A stretch of DNA of 64,000 bases, taken from Aquatica leii. Its lineage: Eukaryota > Arthropoda > Insecta > Coleoptera > Lampyridae. This document shows, piece by piece, positions 47,441 through 57,547 of this stretch. The notes below the pieces were generated by a model. The model was not told where the DNA came from, searched no databases, and saw only the letters and a list, made by a program, of their open reading frames with translations. Position numbers and translations under genes: made by a program. Within the stretch, counting starts at the first letter, position 1, and each line of letters starts with the position of its first letter. Where the stretch lies: positions 263,621,177-263,685,176 of the forward strand of contig CM069432.1 in the NCBI GenBank assembly GCA_035610365.1, written 5' to 3'.

Positions 47441-48341
47441 AGCAAAACGAAATACATGCGCAAAGGTATACAATTATCACTGTATTGATAGGTTGCAAGT
47501 TCGTGGGAGTTGTGTTACGTGCATAAATTTAAAAATGCACTACCTTGTATATATATAAAGTTATTTTTCCATTTCTGGACGCCATCTATCGAGCATCGTT
47601 GGTCTCTTCTGGCCGAGTAAACGACAGGTCGTCATTTTTTACTTTGACATCGTTTACTACATAACCTATGTCTGCGTAAATTAAAAATTAATTTCTTAAA
47701 TCATCCACGTGTTATGACACGATGTATAATAAAAATATCTATAATTAATTAATTTAGTCAACGCAAGCGCAATGTGCTACCTCTCAACTCTGGGTTTCAT
47801 TGTGTGTACAAGTTTAAAATCTACGATAGAAAAGTTCTAATAGGAAGTATTGGACCTAACAACTCTGCGATACCAGGGCAGATACAATTGATATTTCTAT
47901 TCAGATGCAATTGACGTTTAAATAATACTACCTTGTACGAAAGTGCATATGTACCAGATCCGATTGATATTTCCATTCGGAGGCAATTGATAACCAATAC
48001 CACCTTGGACAAAAAGACATATGTAACAGCATACGATACGATTCGGTTCTCTTACCTTTTATAAATGTTTCTTTTTACCTGTTGTAGAGTTTGTGAGTCA
48101 CCAGGTAGATACGATTATTTTCAGGTAGTTTGATTAAAAGAAACTAGTAGGAAAACGTTTTCTGAAAGTACACCTGAATCTTGGTAAGTCAAGTTTTGAT
48201 TTTAACTATTTTCTATCGCTACGGTGCTGCTCAAGAATTATATTCACTAATCGTGTCGAAACGTTTAAAATATTTGTTTCTTATTACTATTACTCAATTA
48301 GTTTAAGTAAAATTGCTATATCATGCTGATTACGTCAACTG
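47441..48341. other. Spacer with a two-copy tandem repeat
   Basis: Two adjacent copies of a unit of about 75 bases at 47878-47952 and 47954-48023: AGATACAATTGATATTTC and AGATCCGATTGATATTTC at the starts, ACTACCTTGTACGAAAG and CCACCTTGGACAAAAAG further in, CATATGTA at both ends. No gene recognised. Confidence 0.6.
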
Positions 48342-48690
48342 TCAATTATTATTATTATTAAAATAATTTATTTTCAAAGATTTTTGTATGTCCTGGTTGT
48401 TACACTTATAGTTTAAGTGTATTGTAGGTTGCCGATACTTACAATTGTGCTTAACGATTTGGTTTCTTTCTTCAATTCCTCCAGCTTTACGAACCTTAAA
48501 AATTTTATACAAGCTTCGGGCCTCCTGTGCTGATCTAGCAGGAACTATATCTGCAAAAAGAGATCTGGCGGCCATAAAAATAAAATCACTTAAATCTCCT
48601 CTCTCTTCGATAGGTATTGTTTCAGTCCTATAGCAAGTTGGCCGTACAAGGTTCGTAAATTACTAGAAGCTTGTAGCAGTTGTTTCAAAC
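48342..48690 (-). other. Unassigned frame and repeat shared with 21.8 kb
   Basis: A 77-residue frame (48342-48575) begins MAARSLFADIVPARSAQEAR and is of unknown family. Its 3' half is Asn-rich, from AT repeats. The adjacent sequence at 48633-48682 (AAGTTGGCCGTACAAGGTTC onward) matches 21795-21845, so this belongs to a dispersed repeat and the frame may be part of a LINE-associated repeat, not a gene. Confidence 0.4.
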
Positions 48691-48739
48691 CTCATGCAAC
48701 AAGCCCTGAAAATAATGTAAAATTGTTGTACGGCCGAAA

Positions 48740-48960
48740 TTGTGGGGAAAAGAAGTTCAACTGAGCAATGAGATTAATATTTGGGACTTACTTTAGACAC
48801 TAAATTAACCTTCAACGCTTACTTAGAAAAAACATTAACCAATGCTACTTGAGCACTTTGGTTCTGTAGGAGCATGAAAAGAAAAACATGGAGACTAAAA
48901 AAAACTGGGGTCCATGATACACATGATAATTTGTGGTATTCCAAACGTTAGAAAGACATC
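48740..48960 (+). pseudogene. Jockey-like LINE RT fragment
   Basis: Reads YLGLTLDTKLTFNAYLEKTL then a stop, then ALWFCRSM. YLGxxLDxxLTFxxH is the conserved motif after the RT palm in Jockey-group LINEs. It overlaps the left end of the opposite-strand Gypsy remnant at about 48900. Confidence 0.6.
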
Positions 48961-49249
48961 ATTTTCTAAGAATTTAACAACTGAAGAAGCTGTTGCCTTT
49001 CTAAGAGGTTGGACTTGAACCAATCAGTCACAACTAAAATAGACGTATAATCCTTAGTCGACCTAGCATAAGCAATGAATTTTTCTTCCAAGCCTTCCCC
49101 TTGAAGTAGAACGGCTACTAAACCAACATCACTGGTATCGTATTGAATAATGATTGGTTTGCTACAATCGGGCCTCGTTAAGATGGGTCCTAAAGAAGAG
49201 TTAGAACAATCATTCTACTTGATCGGTTTTTTAATGACCTCTTATAAAT

Positions 49250-49286
49250 TCGGAGGTTTATACAAAAATTTTGTATAAACCTCCGA
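49250..49286. repeat. Perfect 18-bp inverted repeat in Gypsy RT
   Basis: TCGGAGGTTTATACAAAA, one spacer base, then its exact complement. The right arm is native coding sequence (YRRFIQNF), so the left arm is an inverted local copy of it. It explains the frame break in RT at this point. Confidence 0.85.
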
Positions 49287-49752
49287 TACCATCTAGCCAT
49301 TCCTAAAAACCTTATAAATTTCCGTTGAATTCGTATAAGTAGGAAATGAAACGATTGCGTTAACTTTAGACGGATCTGTGCGCAAACCATCCTTGTCTAC
49401 GAGAAAACCTAGATATGTTAAAGAAGGTCAGAATTCACATTTTTTTAGTTTTACAGTTATACCGGCATGAAATGAAAGTTCGAAGTCAACCCTACGACTA
49501 CTTGTATGTGGTGAGCTATAAAACGGTTGTAACACTGGATGTAAAATAGCTTTGGGGATAGTGTTAGCGCTAAGCAGAGTATTAGCAGGGGCACTAGTAC
49601 CTAGATTCGATTAATTGAGCAGAAAGATCCATTAAAATAGTCCAGCTAAGCTTATTAACATCATCAATGCGTTAGACATGTAATCCAACATGCGTTCTAA
49701 ATGTTTAAATTTTGTAGTTAATTTATTAAATTCAGATGACAAGAGTTTATTC

Positions 49753-49995
49753 TCAAACTAACGTTTTAAGTTCGTCTAATTTATTTTGACAGTAAGACAA
49801 TTCTTGAAGAACGTCGACCGAAATACGCGCATATGAAGAAGCAAGGGAAGGGTTGCGTTTTTCTAAATTTAATTGAACTCTAAGAAGTTTCCGTTTCTCA
49901 TCAACTTTGCGACTAGTACGATCTAAGTAACGAGTAGCTAACTCCCAATCTAATTCATATGTAGTGAGACAATGAAATAGTTCTATAAGACGCAA
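49753..49995 (-). pseudogene. Gypsy gag-like N-terminal fragment
   Basis: 80-residue frame starting about 130 bases inside the primer-binding site, with helical, charged sequence (DRTSRKVDEKRKLLRVQL). Position between the leader and RT-derived sequence is the reason for the call; sequence alone is not diagnostic. Confidence 0.45.
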
Positions 49996-50121
49996 ATATT
50001 AACGATTATTAAATGTAATAATAAAGAATAAAATGCATATGCTTTTAAAACTACTCGATAACAGCCTAAGACCTTAATGCTCTTTTGGAAGTAGAAATTT
50101 AAATAAATCGGGCCTCATGTT

Positions 50122-50129
50122 GGGCGCCA
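50122..50129 (-). promoter_or_regulatory. Gypsy primer-binding site
   Basis: On the minus strand TGGCGCCCAACATGAGG, the standard gypsy-type tRNA-Lys primer site, at the boundary of the LTR-like region to the right and the gag-like frame to the left. Confidence 0.65.
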
Positions 50130-50700
50130 ATTATGTGTAACTCCTATGGTTAGAACTTAGGCGGTTTCACACTCTCCAGCTGCTCTCGACACTCAGAGAA
50201 ATTATAGTGCCGTCTCATTTTCGGCCGGAACATGAAGGAAAGGAAAATAAAGAAAAAAAATCTTATAATTACATTTTAACATATTACTGTCTAATCTATG
50301 AAATTTCGCCCTTTATTCAAGACCTATTTGAATTACGTATGTATCTGCTTTATCTTAATTGAGCCATAAGCTATATTTTTAGTTTCTGTTCAACCATTAG
50401 CGATTTAGTTTTATTCAGTTCTCTGCTGTTTGTCTTTTGTATAACTACGCTCACTAATTAATCTTTACTTCCAGTCGAGTACATTATACTGCCTTCCGCT
50501 TTATTCGTATTTGAACAACTGTTGTGTACGTTGACTATTCCGATCAATTATCCTTAAATTTTTAAACGTAATCAAGACTCGAGTTTGGCAAACACACGTC
50601 AATGAATGTAATCTTACAATCTTCGTAAGTTTTGAGAGTAACATTACTGGTGTAGCTCATACACTGTTACCTGCAATAAGAAACTTAGGTTTAGGGTAAG
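50130..50700 (-). repeat. 5' LTR candidate of the Gypsy remnant
   Basis: Lies directly upstream of the primer site and ends GTTACACATAAT. It contains GAATAAAG (near 50310 on the minus strand) and a CGGCCGAAAATGAG GC-rich patch. The outer edge is not defined because no second LTR was found. Confidence 0.4.
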
Positions 50701-51311
50701 TCTTATATTTTGTACTCAATTAAACGTTCACTGCTTTTTTTTAAATTACTATATTGTCGCGACTGCATGTAATCGTTAATACTTGATTAATTTGCTTTGT
50801 AATTTTACGGCGTTATCAGCAATTACTCGTGATTTAAATTTGTCTCATCTCTTTGAAATTATTGACAGAGTTAGCTTATGTAGTCGGTAAATTCTTCTGT
50901 TTCTTGCTTCTTATCAAAAGGAAAATGGCATGTGTTACCCAGCAAACACAGATGGATTTAAATTACTGTTGAATTGCCATTAAATTACGGTAATTTAAGT
51001 AGTAATTTAAACAGTAAAAAGGGCGCCATTAAGCAACTACTTAAACTATCAAAAATTCACTGACTTCTAAATTACTAATAAGCTACCATTAAAATACTGT
51101 TGTTATATTACCATTGAATTACTGTTAAACTACTGTTTTGAACTATTAGCAAAACTATTAAATTATTATTAAAACCACTAACATATTTAAAAAAAATAGT
51201 TTTTTTAATTAATTATTTGTTTCTGTAATTTTTTATTTATTTCGTTTACAGAATTTGACGCACATAATTGATAAATTGTGGGATTTTTTTAAATTAGAAT
51301 TTAATTTAAGT

Positions 51312-51390
51312 AGTTACCTGGGGTTTGATCCCACAAACATCAGGAAAATCCCTTGCAACCTAAACGTGTTAACCACTACTCTACCTGACC
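51312..51390 (-). tRNA. tRNA-like sequence (pseudogene or SINE head)
   Basis: Minus strand reads GGTCAGGTAGAGTAGTGGTT (A-box-like) and, about 50 bases on, GGGATCAAACCCC (B-box-like, a variant of GGTTCGANTCC) at 51332-51320. Spacing fits a pol III promoter. The acceptor arms do not pair well, so it is not a working tRNA; a SINE head or tRNA pseudogene is more likely. Confidence 0.4.
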
Positions 51391-51963
51391 TAATACTATA
51401 AATGCTAACTACACGTTATATATGTTGAATACAAAATCAAGTAACTTATTCGTAATTTAATACTTTCAACGTGAACCATTAAATATTTCACATGACAATC
51501 AGACTGATGATGAATTAGTCCTATATATATACATTAGCATCGCTACGTATTCATTATACTCTTGTTGTTTTTGTTATTCTGTAATCAGGATAATTCATGT
51601 CTTAGTTGCTTGAAGTGGTTTATATAATCCGAATATTTTTGGATACGGCAGGTACATAATTTCATGCAATATTGATATTCTTGTATCATAAGTTATAATA
51701 TTTACTTTTGTTTTATATTTATATTGCGTTACTGGATCCCGCAGATTGACTAATGCTATTTGACTTTCCAATATTAATATTTTCGTAAACTGTACGAAAT
51801 CTTTTTAGTTGTCAATAATAATTGCCACTTTCCTTCTTTCTATGCATTCTTCAAGCAATTGTTTGATAGCAGACCTAACTGTTTGGCAAATATAACTACT
51901 ATTTTTTAAATAATTTAGCTTAAGATTTATATAGCAACTCTATTACTACTGACTATTAATTTA

Positions 51964-52353
51964 CCTGGTATTTTAACGGACATTCAATTACCATTAAACT
52001 CCCCAACCTAATTCTGGAATTACGACTAAGTTACTGAGTAAACTATTCAAGCTACCAATCATTACATTACTCCTAAATTACTTTTGAATTGCTGGGTAGT
52101 ATAATGGTAACTCAATTACCGGTAAACTACAACGTTCAATTTTTTAATTACTCTTAAGTTACTGGTTAAACTATTTTTAAGCTACCCACCATTACATTAC
52201 TCCTTAATTACTTTCTAATTACCGGGTAGTATAATGGTGACTCATTTACCATTAAACTACGTTAATTTTTTAATTACTATTAAGTTACTAATTAAATTAC
52301 TTTTATGCTACCACAATACTGAAATACTCCTAAACTACTTCGTATACTACTTT
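51964..52353. repeat. Three-copy 130-bp tandem repeat
   Basis: Units begin at about 51964, 52094 and 52224. Units 2 and 3 start GGGTAGTATAATGGT, and all three share CAATTACC or CATTTACC, TTAAGTTACT, AAGCTACC and CATTACATTACTCC in the same order. The period between the two exact starts is 130 bases. Confidence 0.75.
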
Positions 52354-52489
52354 TAAACTAGTAACCATTTAAATTACTGTTAAACGTCACCTTAGACTAC
52401 TCTTAAATTACGAAAAAAATTAAATTATTTATAAATGACTTTTCAATACCCAATAAACTACTAAACGCGTTCGTTTGTCAATTGTCAAA

Positions 52490-52990
52490 TTTGAGGCAAC
52501 AGCATCTGTTGCTAATACAAAAAGAGATAAGCCAAAGATACTTGATGAAGCCACCAATACTGTAGTCCTTGAACAGTTTGCTATAAATACGTCAGCTCGT
52601 CAGGCAGCGGAAGAAACAGGACTGTCCCAAAGAACATCGCATTAAAAGTTGGAGATGATGATCCGGACAGAAAAATTGAGTGTAATGCAAATCCGCATTC
52701 TCACAATTTGCAAAAAGTGCACATTTAATACCCCGAAAAACTTAACGTTTGTGCGGGAATTTTGAGAAATGTTATCATTGGTCCTATCTTCATAAACAGA
52801 AATTTGATTAGTGCACTTTATTTTGAATTGTTATAAACTGTCATCGAACCGTTAGTAATTGAAAAATTAGAAAATCAAGAGGCATGGATGGAAATCTTTA
52901 TTTAAATGAGGCGTTATTCTATTACCAACAAGATGGAGTTCCTTCTCATTACGTGAGACTAGTTTGAATACAATTTTAGTAGATAAGGAG
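52490..52990 (+). pseudogene. DDE transposase relic (IS630/mariner-like)
   Basis: KPKILDEATNTVVLEQFAIN and ARQAAEETGLSQRT look like the helix-turn-helix part. NPHSHNLQKVH, PEKLNVCAGILRNVIIGPIF and NQEAWMEIFI lie in shifted frames. The PEKLNVWAGI..IIGPxF wording is that of insect DDE transposases whose catalytic core follows with FQQDGAPxHY; a degraded QQDGVPSHY is read at 52931-52958. Several stops; the transposon ends were not found. Confidence 0.68.
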
Positions 52991-53395
52991 TATTAAAACG
53001 TACAGAAAACCTGATATTTCATTAAATTTATTATTTCAATATTGTTGTGTTAAAAAACTGTCAAAATTATAAACCAAACTAATTTCTTATTAAATTTCCA
53101 AGAAAAATGACGTATCACAAGTAAGGCCGTGCTACACAAACTTCGTTTTTTTCTAATTTCTTCAATAGTACCCTTAGTATTTCCGAGCTGAGGATTTTGA
53201 CAATAAAGCGGAGTAGCGCTTATTTTTTTTTCTTTATTTTATTGTAGTATTTTCAACGACGCCTACTCTCCGACACTAACACTAACAGCACCTACTAGAG
53301 CAAAAGGTTGGTAACAAATAATGACAAAGAAACTCACTAAACTAAAGCAATTCCCAAGTTGCATTGGCAAATTGTGGGAACTGGTTTGTTTACAT
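52991..53395. other. Non-coding spacer
   Basis: No gene recognised. Confidence 0.4.
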
Positions 53396-54010
53396 TTAAA
53401 AGTAGCGATAACCGATAACTATTCTGGTTTTATTGATTATAAAAACTGGAGTGATGATGAGGTATTTTAAAATATTGGTTTTCAGTTCATGATATGCCCA
53501 AAATTGTACAATTAGATAATGATCCTCAATATTGCTCAAAGGATTTCAAGCATCCATATCATCCAAGGGAAAATGGATTAGTCGAAAAAAGCGTACAAAT
53601 AGTTAAAAATATGATTCGAAAATGTGCTATGGTTAACACCGATCCACAATCAGCATTACTTAACTACAGGAATACACCTAAGAATGACACTATTAGTTCA
53701 CTTAGCCAACGATTGATGAGCAGAATAACCCGAGCAACACTTCTAATAACGTAAAGCGTTAAACCCGAAAATAATCGTAAATATTCAGTGTGGTAACAGA
53801 AACGCTAAAAGATCACAAGCATTCAAAATTGGTGACCAAATAACATACCAAGTAGATCACCACAACTGGAAATCTAAAAAAATAGTTAGTTAGAAAAATC
53901 AATTGCACAATAGCTTGGAAAACATGAAGTCTAAATCAGCATTCGATGAGAGACAACTAGCAAATGAAACGGAAGAAAATAGTAATAACAGAAGCCTCAC
54001 ATCAATTTCC
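53396..54010 (+). pseudogene. Ty3/Gypsy integrase C-terminal relic
   Basis: Frame 53494-53754: MPKIVQLDNDPQYCSKDFKH (second catalytic D, normally SDNGPQ), a deletion, then HPRENGLVEKSVQIVKNMIR (catalytic E in NGLVEK) and LLNYRNTPK. Further on, FKIGDQITYQVDHHNWKSKK is the C-terminal DNA-binding region. It belongs to the Gypsy type with K-x-V-Q-x-V-K-N helices and differs from both other Gypsy elements here. Confidence 0.75.
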
Positions 54011-55159
54011 TAAATTAGTAACCCGATTTTACTGCGTGATTAAGTCAGTAGATAGACTTGATCTATAAATTTTAATTTTTTTTGTAGAAAAAGAAGGATG
54101 CAATGTAGACTAACAGTTGCTAACTAAGTTAAGTTAGTAATATTGGTTAAGCATATCATGGCGTTAGTTGAGGTTGAAGTGTCGTGCAAGAAACTACGTT
54201 ATAAAGACTTGTACGCATGTTGTTAATTATTTCACATGTCAATAACTTAGTAGTCTTAGGAAGTAAAAACTAAAAAGCAAATTTCGAAGGTTACATGATG
54301 CGTAAAGAACAAAGAAAAACTTACCCCTACAAATTACGCACTTTTTTATAATTACAACAAATACAAATTTTGACCACACGAAAGCAGAGTGACGACGTAA
54401 CAAGAAAACAGTACACCACATTTCAAATTTTCATATGTGACAAACTGCCACAGGACGAGAATGTTCTTTTGGGACCAGCCGCCACCCAAAGATGGCTTAA
54501 AAAGATTACTACAAAACAGAGGTATTCAATCGCACATTACAATTTCTTTATTATTTTTTTACTTTTACATTATATTAAATTATTTTACTTTGTGTTTTTT
54601 TATTGCTTTTTAGTCCTCAAAATCAAATTCACGGTCATCATTGTGTGGACCGTTGTAATAAAAAAATAGATTTTAATTTGTCGTCAGCTTTTTAAAAAAT
54701 TAGAAAGAAACAATACCTGCAACCACTATTTCTGCTCTTTTTTTACTATGACGGTCTTAGCATTTGAGACGCAGATACACTTCTAAGCAATCTAAAGTAT
54801 CACTTTCTTTTTTAGTGTTTACTTTCCTAAGAGCGTCGCTATTTGCAGAAGCGTTGTCTTGTTAGCTGCACGCATTAGAATACAATTATAAGTAAATTAC
54901 AATAAAATGCTTTAATGTAAATTAATTTAAATGTATTAAGAGATGTTGATGTTCTAAGATTGTTTAACTTGAACAATGTTATTACAGAACGTAGACTCAA
55001 TGTACTTATTACTGCAGCGAATTAATTTAATTGAGTATAGTCTGTGAACACAAATTGTTAAATGTATTCTAAATAAATTCGAGATGCAGCGAATTCCTGA
55101 ACAAAATCATATAACTAAATTAATAACCGTTAACTTAATTATCTTTAAGATCAATAAAC
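54011..55159. other. Non-coding flank downstream of the odorant receptor
   Basis: No gene recognised. The plus frame at 54370-54669 is a poor match to anything and ends in low-complexity Phe/Leu-rich sequence. Confidence 0.4.
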
Positions 55160-56556
55160 TTATCGATTCTTGTGTTGCTGATACAAAAAAGTAAAACAAG
55201 TGTAAGCTCCTTTCATGACCTGCAAAACACGGATGTATTTAGTTTTTGTAATAAACGTACTTACCACTAAAAAACTTTGCATAGTTAACGGACTGAAGCC
55301 TCCTACCGTAAATTGTATTGGCCGTTGCGTCTGCTGAATCATAAAGCACAAAGACTTCTGAAAACGCAAGTCGACTCCAACAAAATCAATTTCGTAACAG
55401 CAATCACCGATTGCCAAATATTCTTTTACCATTTCGCTTCCCCAGTACGTAGTGAAAAATTCAACCACTACAGCTGTAAGCATTAGAGTAATCAATTGAG
55501 CAGATTTGAAGTTATACGACTCGAGCTGAAAAATCATAATTAGATTACTTTGACGTTAACGTTACAACTACCGTTATGCTGTGCCACAAACACGATGCGA
55601 TAATTACTGACAAACCGATAAAATCCACTAATAACAGGTACGATAGCAATTTTTCAAATTTTTGCGATATTTGCATTATAGCAGTTAGGTGATTGAGACA
55701 ATCCTTCAAGTTATTCTTCAAGCGCGGCCATTGCAAAACATCATTCTAAAAAAATTTTTTTAGCTGGGTAATTAAAAATAATGTATAACCTTGAAACTAC
55801 GCGGTAAACACGTTTTAATACGACCTTGTAGTATCTTGCATTGGTAACTTAGAAAAACCATAATACTAATAACAATAGCCGTTGTCACCATATAGCTTAC
55901 GTACACCGCAAAATTTGCAAGATTTACGTAAATTAAAGCAAACTCATAATTAGGGCTGTACGTTATATCCCATAACGGCAACCCACCGTACGGCAAAAAC
56001 CAACCAGATTTCTTCGTTAATCTTTGCTGTATAGATGGAATATTTGCAAAGAAAATGTATAGAAAAGGAATAGCGCAAAAAACGCTCGTCTAAAAACACT
56101 TTTGTAATTATACGATTAAATCAATACTTAACAGCTACTTGGGTGTTGCATCTTCTTAAGCATTCGTCTATTAATTTAGTTTCTAAAGCACCGTACTTTT
56201 CGGCATCAGTATCAAATTCTTTACCTAAAAGTATTTGCAGATAATTGGCAAGATCTAAGCGTATGTAATAACCAACGATTATTTTTAACCCAGCTGAAAA
56301 GTTACATTTATTTCATACATTAACTCGTTTTTCAGTTACCGATAAATAATGCACTGCCAATTGTAAAATTCTCGATTACGACGCTGGTATTTTCCGATTC
56401 GGCAAACATTGAATGCAACGGGCAGTACGACGATGTAACAACAAGAAAAATTACTAAGTACGAATACAACTTGTAGAAGGCGTTTTCGTTTGTGTAAAGC
56501 GAAAGTCCTATAACTCTTAAGGCTTTAGTTTCTAAGTCGAAACACCTTTTCTCCAT
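55160..56556 (-). CDS. Odorant receptor (7tm_6 family), six exons
   Basis: Exons: 56556-56340, 56293-56139, 56089-55790, 55745-55572, 55525-55265, 55219-55160. All introns are GT-AG and phases fit; total 1167 bases, 388 residues plus stop, the usual length. Insect odorant receptors are inverted seven-helix ligand-gated channels that work with the co-receptor Orco in sensory neuron dendrites. Hydrophobic stretches near the N-terminus, in exon 3 and exon 4 fit membrane helices. The C-terminus has GGFSPLTMQSFL and MKGAYTCFTFLY, the most conserved 7tm_6 block (helix 7). The last intron is only 45 bases and in frame, so the genomic frame reads through it. No stop or frameshift was seen; the gene looks functional. 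The start is the first ATG of exon 1; no signal peptide is expected. Confidence 0.9.
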
Positions 56557-57539
56557 TTTTTCTTGTAAATAAATGATTTCGTAAAGCTGAGATTATAGGG
56601 TCGCGTGCGTGACTGGAAAAATAACGATTATTGTTCATTTGAAACACTTATTAATGAGACGTTTTTATTGAATTTTTACGCAAATTTTTATTTGATAGCA
56701 AAAAAACGTAAAACGTACAACACTTGCTTAAGATTGAATTAGTTTCAACAAATTATGGTAATTGCGAGAATTTATAGTTTTGACAGGTTGTTGAATTGTT
56801 TGTATTTTTCAAAAGTTTAATTATACACGTTAAAATTAATTAGCGTAACATGTAAATTTCAATGTAACCGAGATGTGTTGTTGGTGTTTATGGATATGTG
56901 CGTTTTATAAAAAAAAGTCAAATACATTCTAATAAGCAATGCATAATTTACTGCGAATTTGCATAATGAAATTTGTGTAGTTAAATGCGATGACATAATT
57001 ATTTCTGGCACTTTACTCCAAGATTAGTTTATATATTAGACATCATATCAATAATATTAATTTTAAAGTTTAAGTAAACTTGATTGATTCTTCCGCGTTT
57101 ATGTAGAGCTATAGTCATTGGAAATGTCCCTAAAATGAACGTTACCGCAGTTTCAGTCACATTCTAATAGTATTACCAGTATTTATACTTGTAAATATAC
57201 CTTGAGGTTATGTCCTTTTGTCTTGTAAATAAAAAAGGGATTACCATTACTAAATTTTACATGTATTTCTCAAACCATAAGAAAATAGTATTAGTTTTAT
57301 GGCCGTATTTATATTTTTATGCGACTAAAAAAACACACATTTCTTTCTCTAATTTTAGACACATACTCATTTGTTACGGTAAGAAATATGGGTAACTAAA
57401 TTTAAATGGAACGATGGCCGCAGTAGCTCGGTTCTTGTAGGCAAAATGGGGTGGGTTAGAAATTGTGAGGGGAATATTTAAACCAAAGATGTCGTGGTAG
57501 ATAAAATTAGTCAAATAGTGATTAGAAATTGTTAGATAT
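56557..57539. other. Upstream region of the odorant receptor
   Basis: AT-rich, no other gene recognised. The receptor's promoter should lie here, but no TATA box or start site could be assigned with confidence. Confidence 0.4.
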
Positions 57540-57547
57540 GGGCGCCA
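57540..57547 (-). promoter_or_regulatory. Primer-binding-site-like octamer beyond the LTR
   Basis: Minus strand TGGCGCCCATATC directly after the putative LTR. In an ordinary single insertion a 3' LTR is not followed by a primer site, so this may be the leader of a second, truncated copy. It could also be coincidence. Confidence 0.35.

Larger units (their letters stand above)
48900..50129 (-). mobile_element. Ty3/Gypsy remnant, minus strand, with large deletions
   Basis: From right to left: primer-binding site (50122-50129), gag-like frame (49753-49995), RT end and RNase H start (49100-49440), integrase scrap (48930-49060). RT reads YLGFLVDKDGLRTDPSKVNA, and the RNase H entry is QYDTSDVGLVAVLLQ. 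Integrase keeps VVTDWF and VVKFLENDVF. Protease, RT palm and most of integrase are gone. Confidence 0.78.
50936..52470. repeat. Internally repetitive element, ATTAC-rich arms
   Basis: Both ends (50936-51180 and 51940-52460) consist of degenerate words such as AATTACTGTTAAACTAC. The left end has ACCCAGCAA and the right block has TTGCTGGGT, an inverted match. The middle (51190-51940) is not repetitive and includes a tRNA-like stretch. This fits a foldback-type transposon or MITE with tandem subterminal repeats. No transposase frame. Confidence 0.6.
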
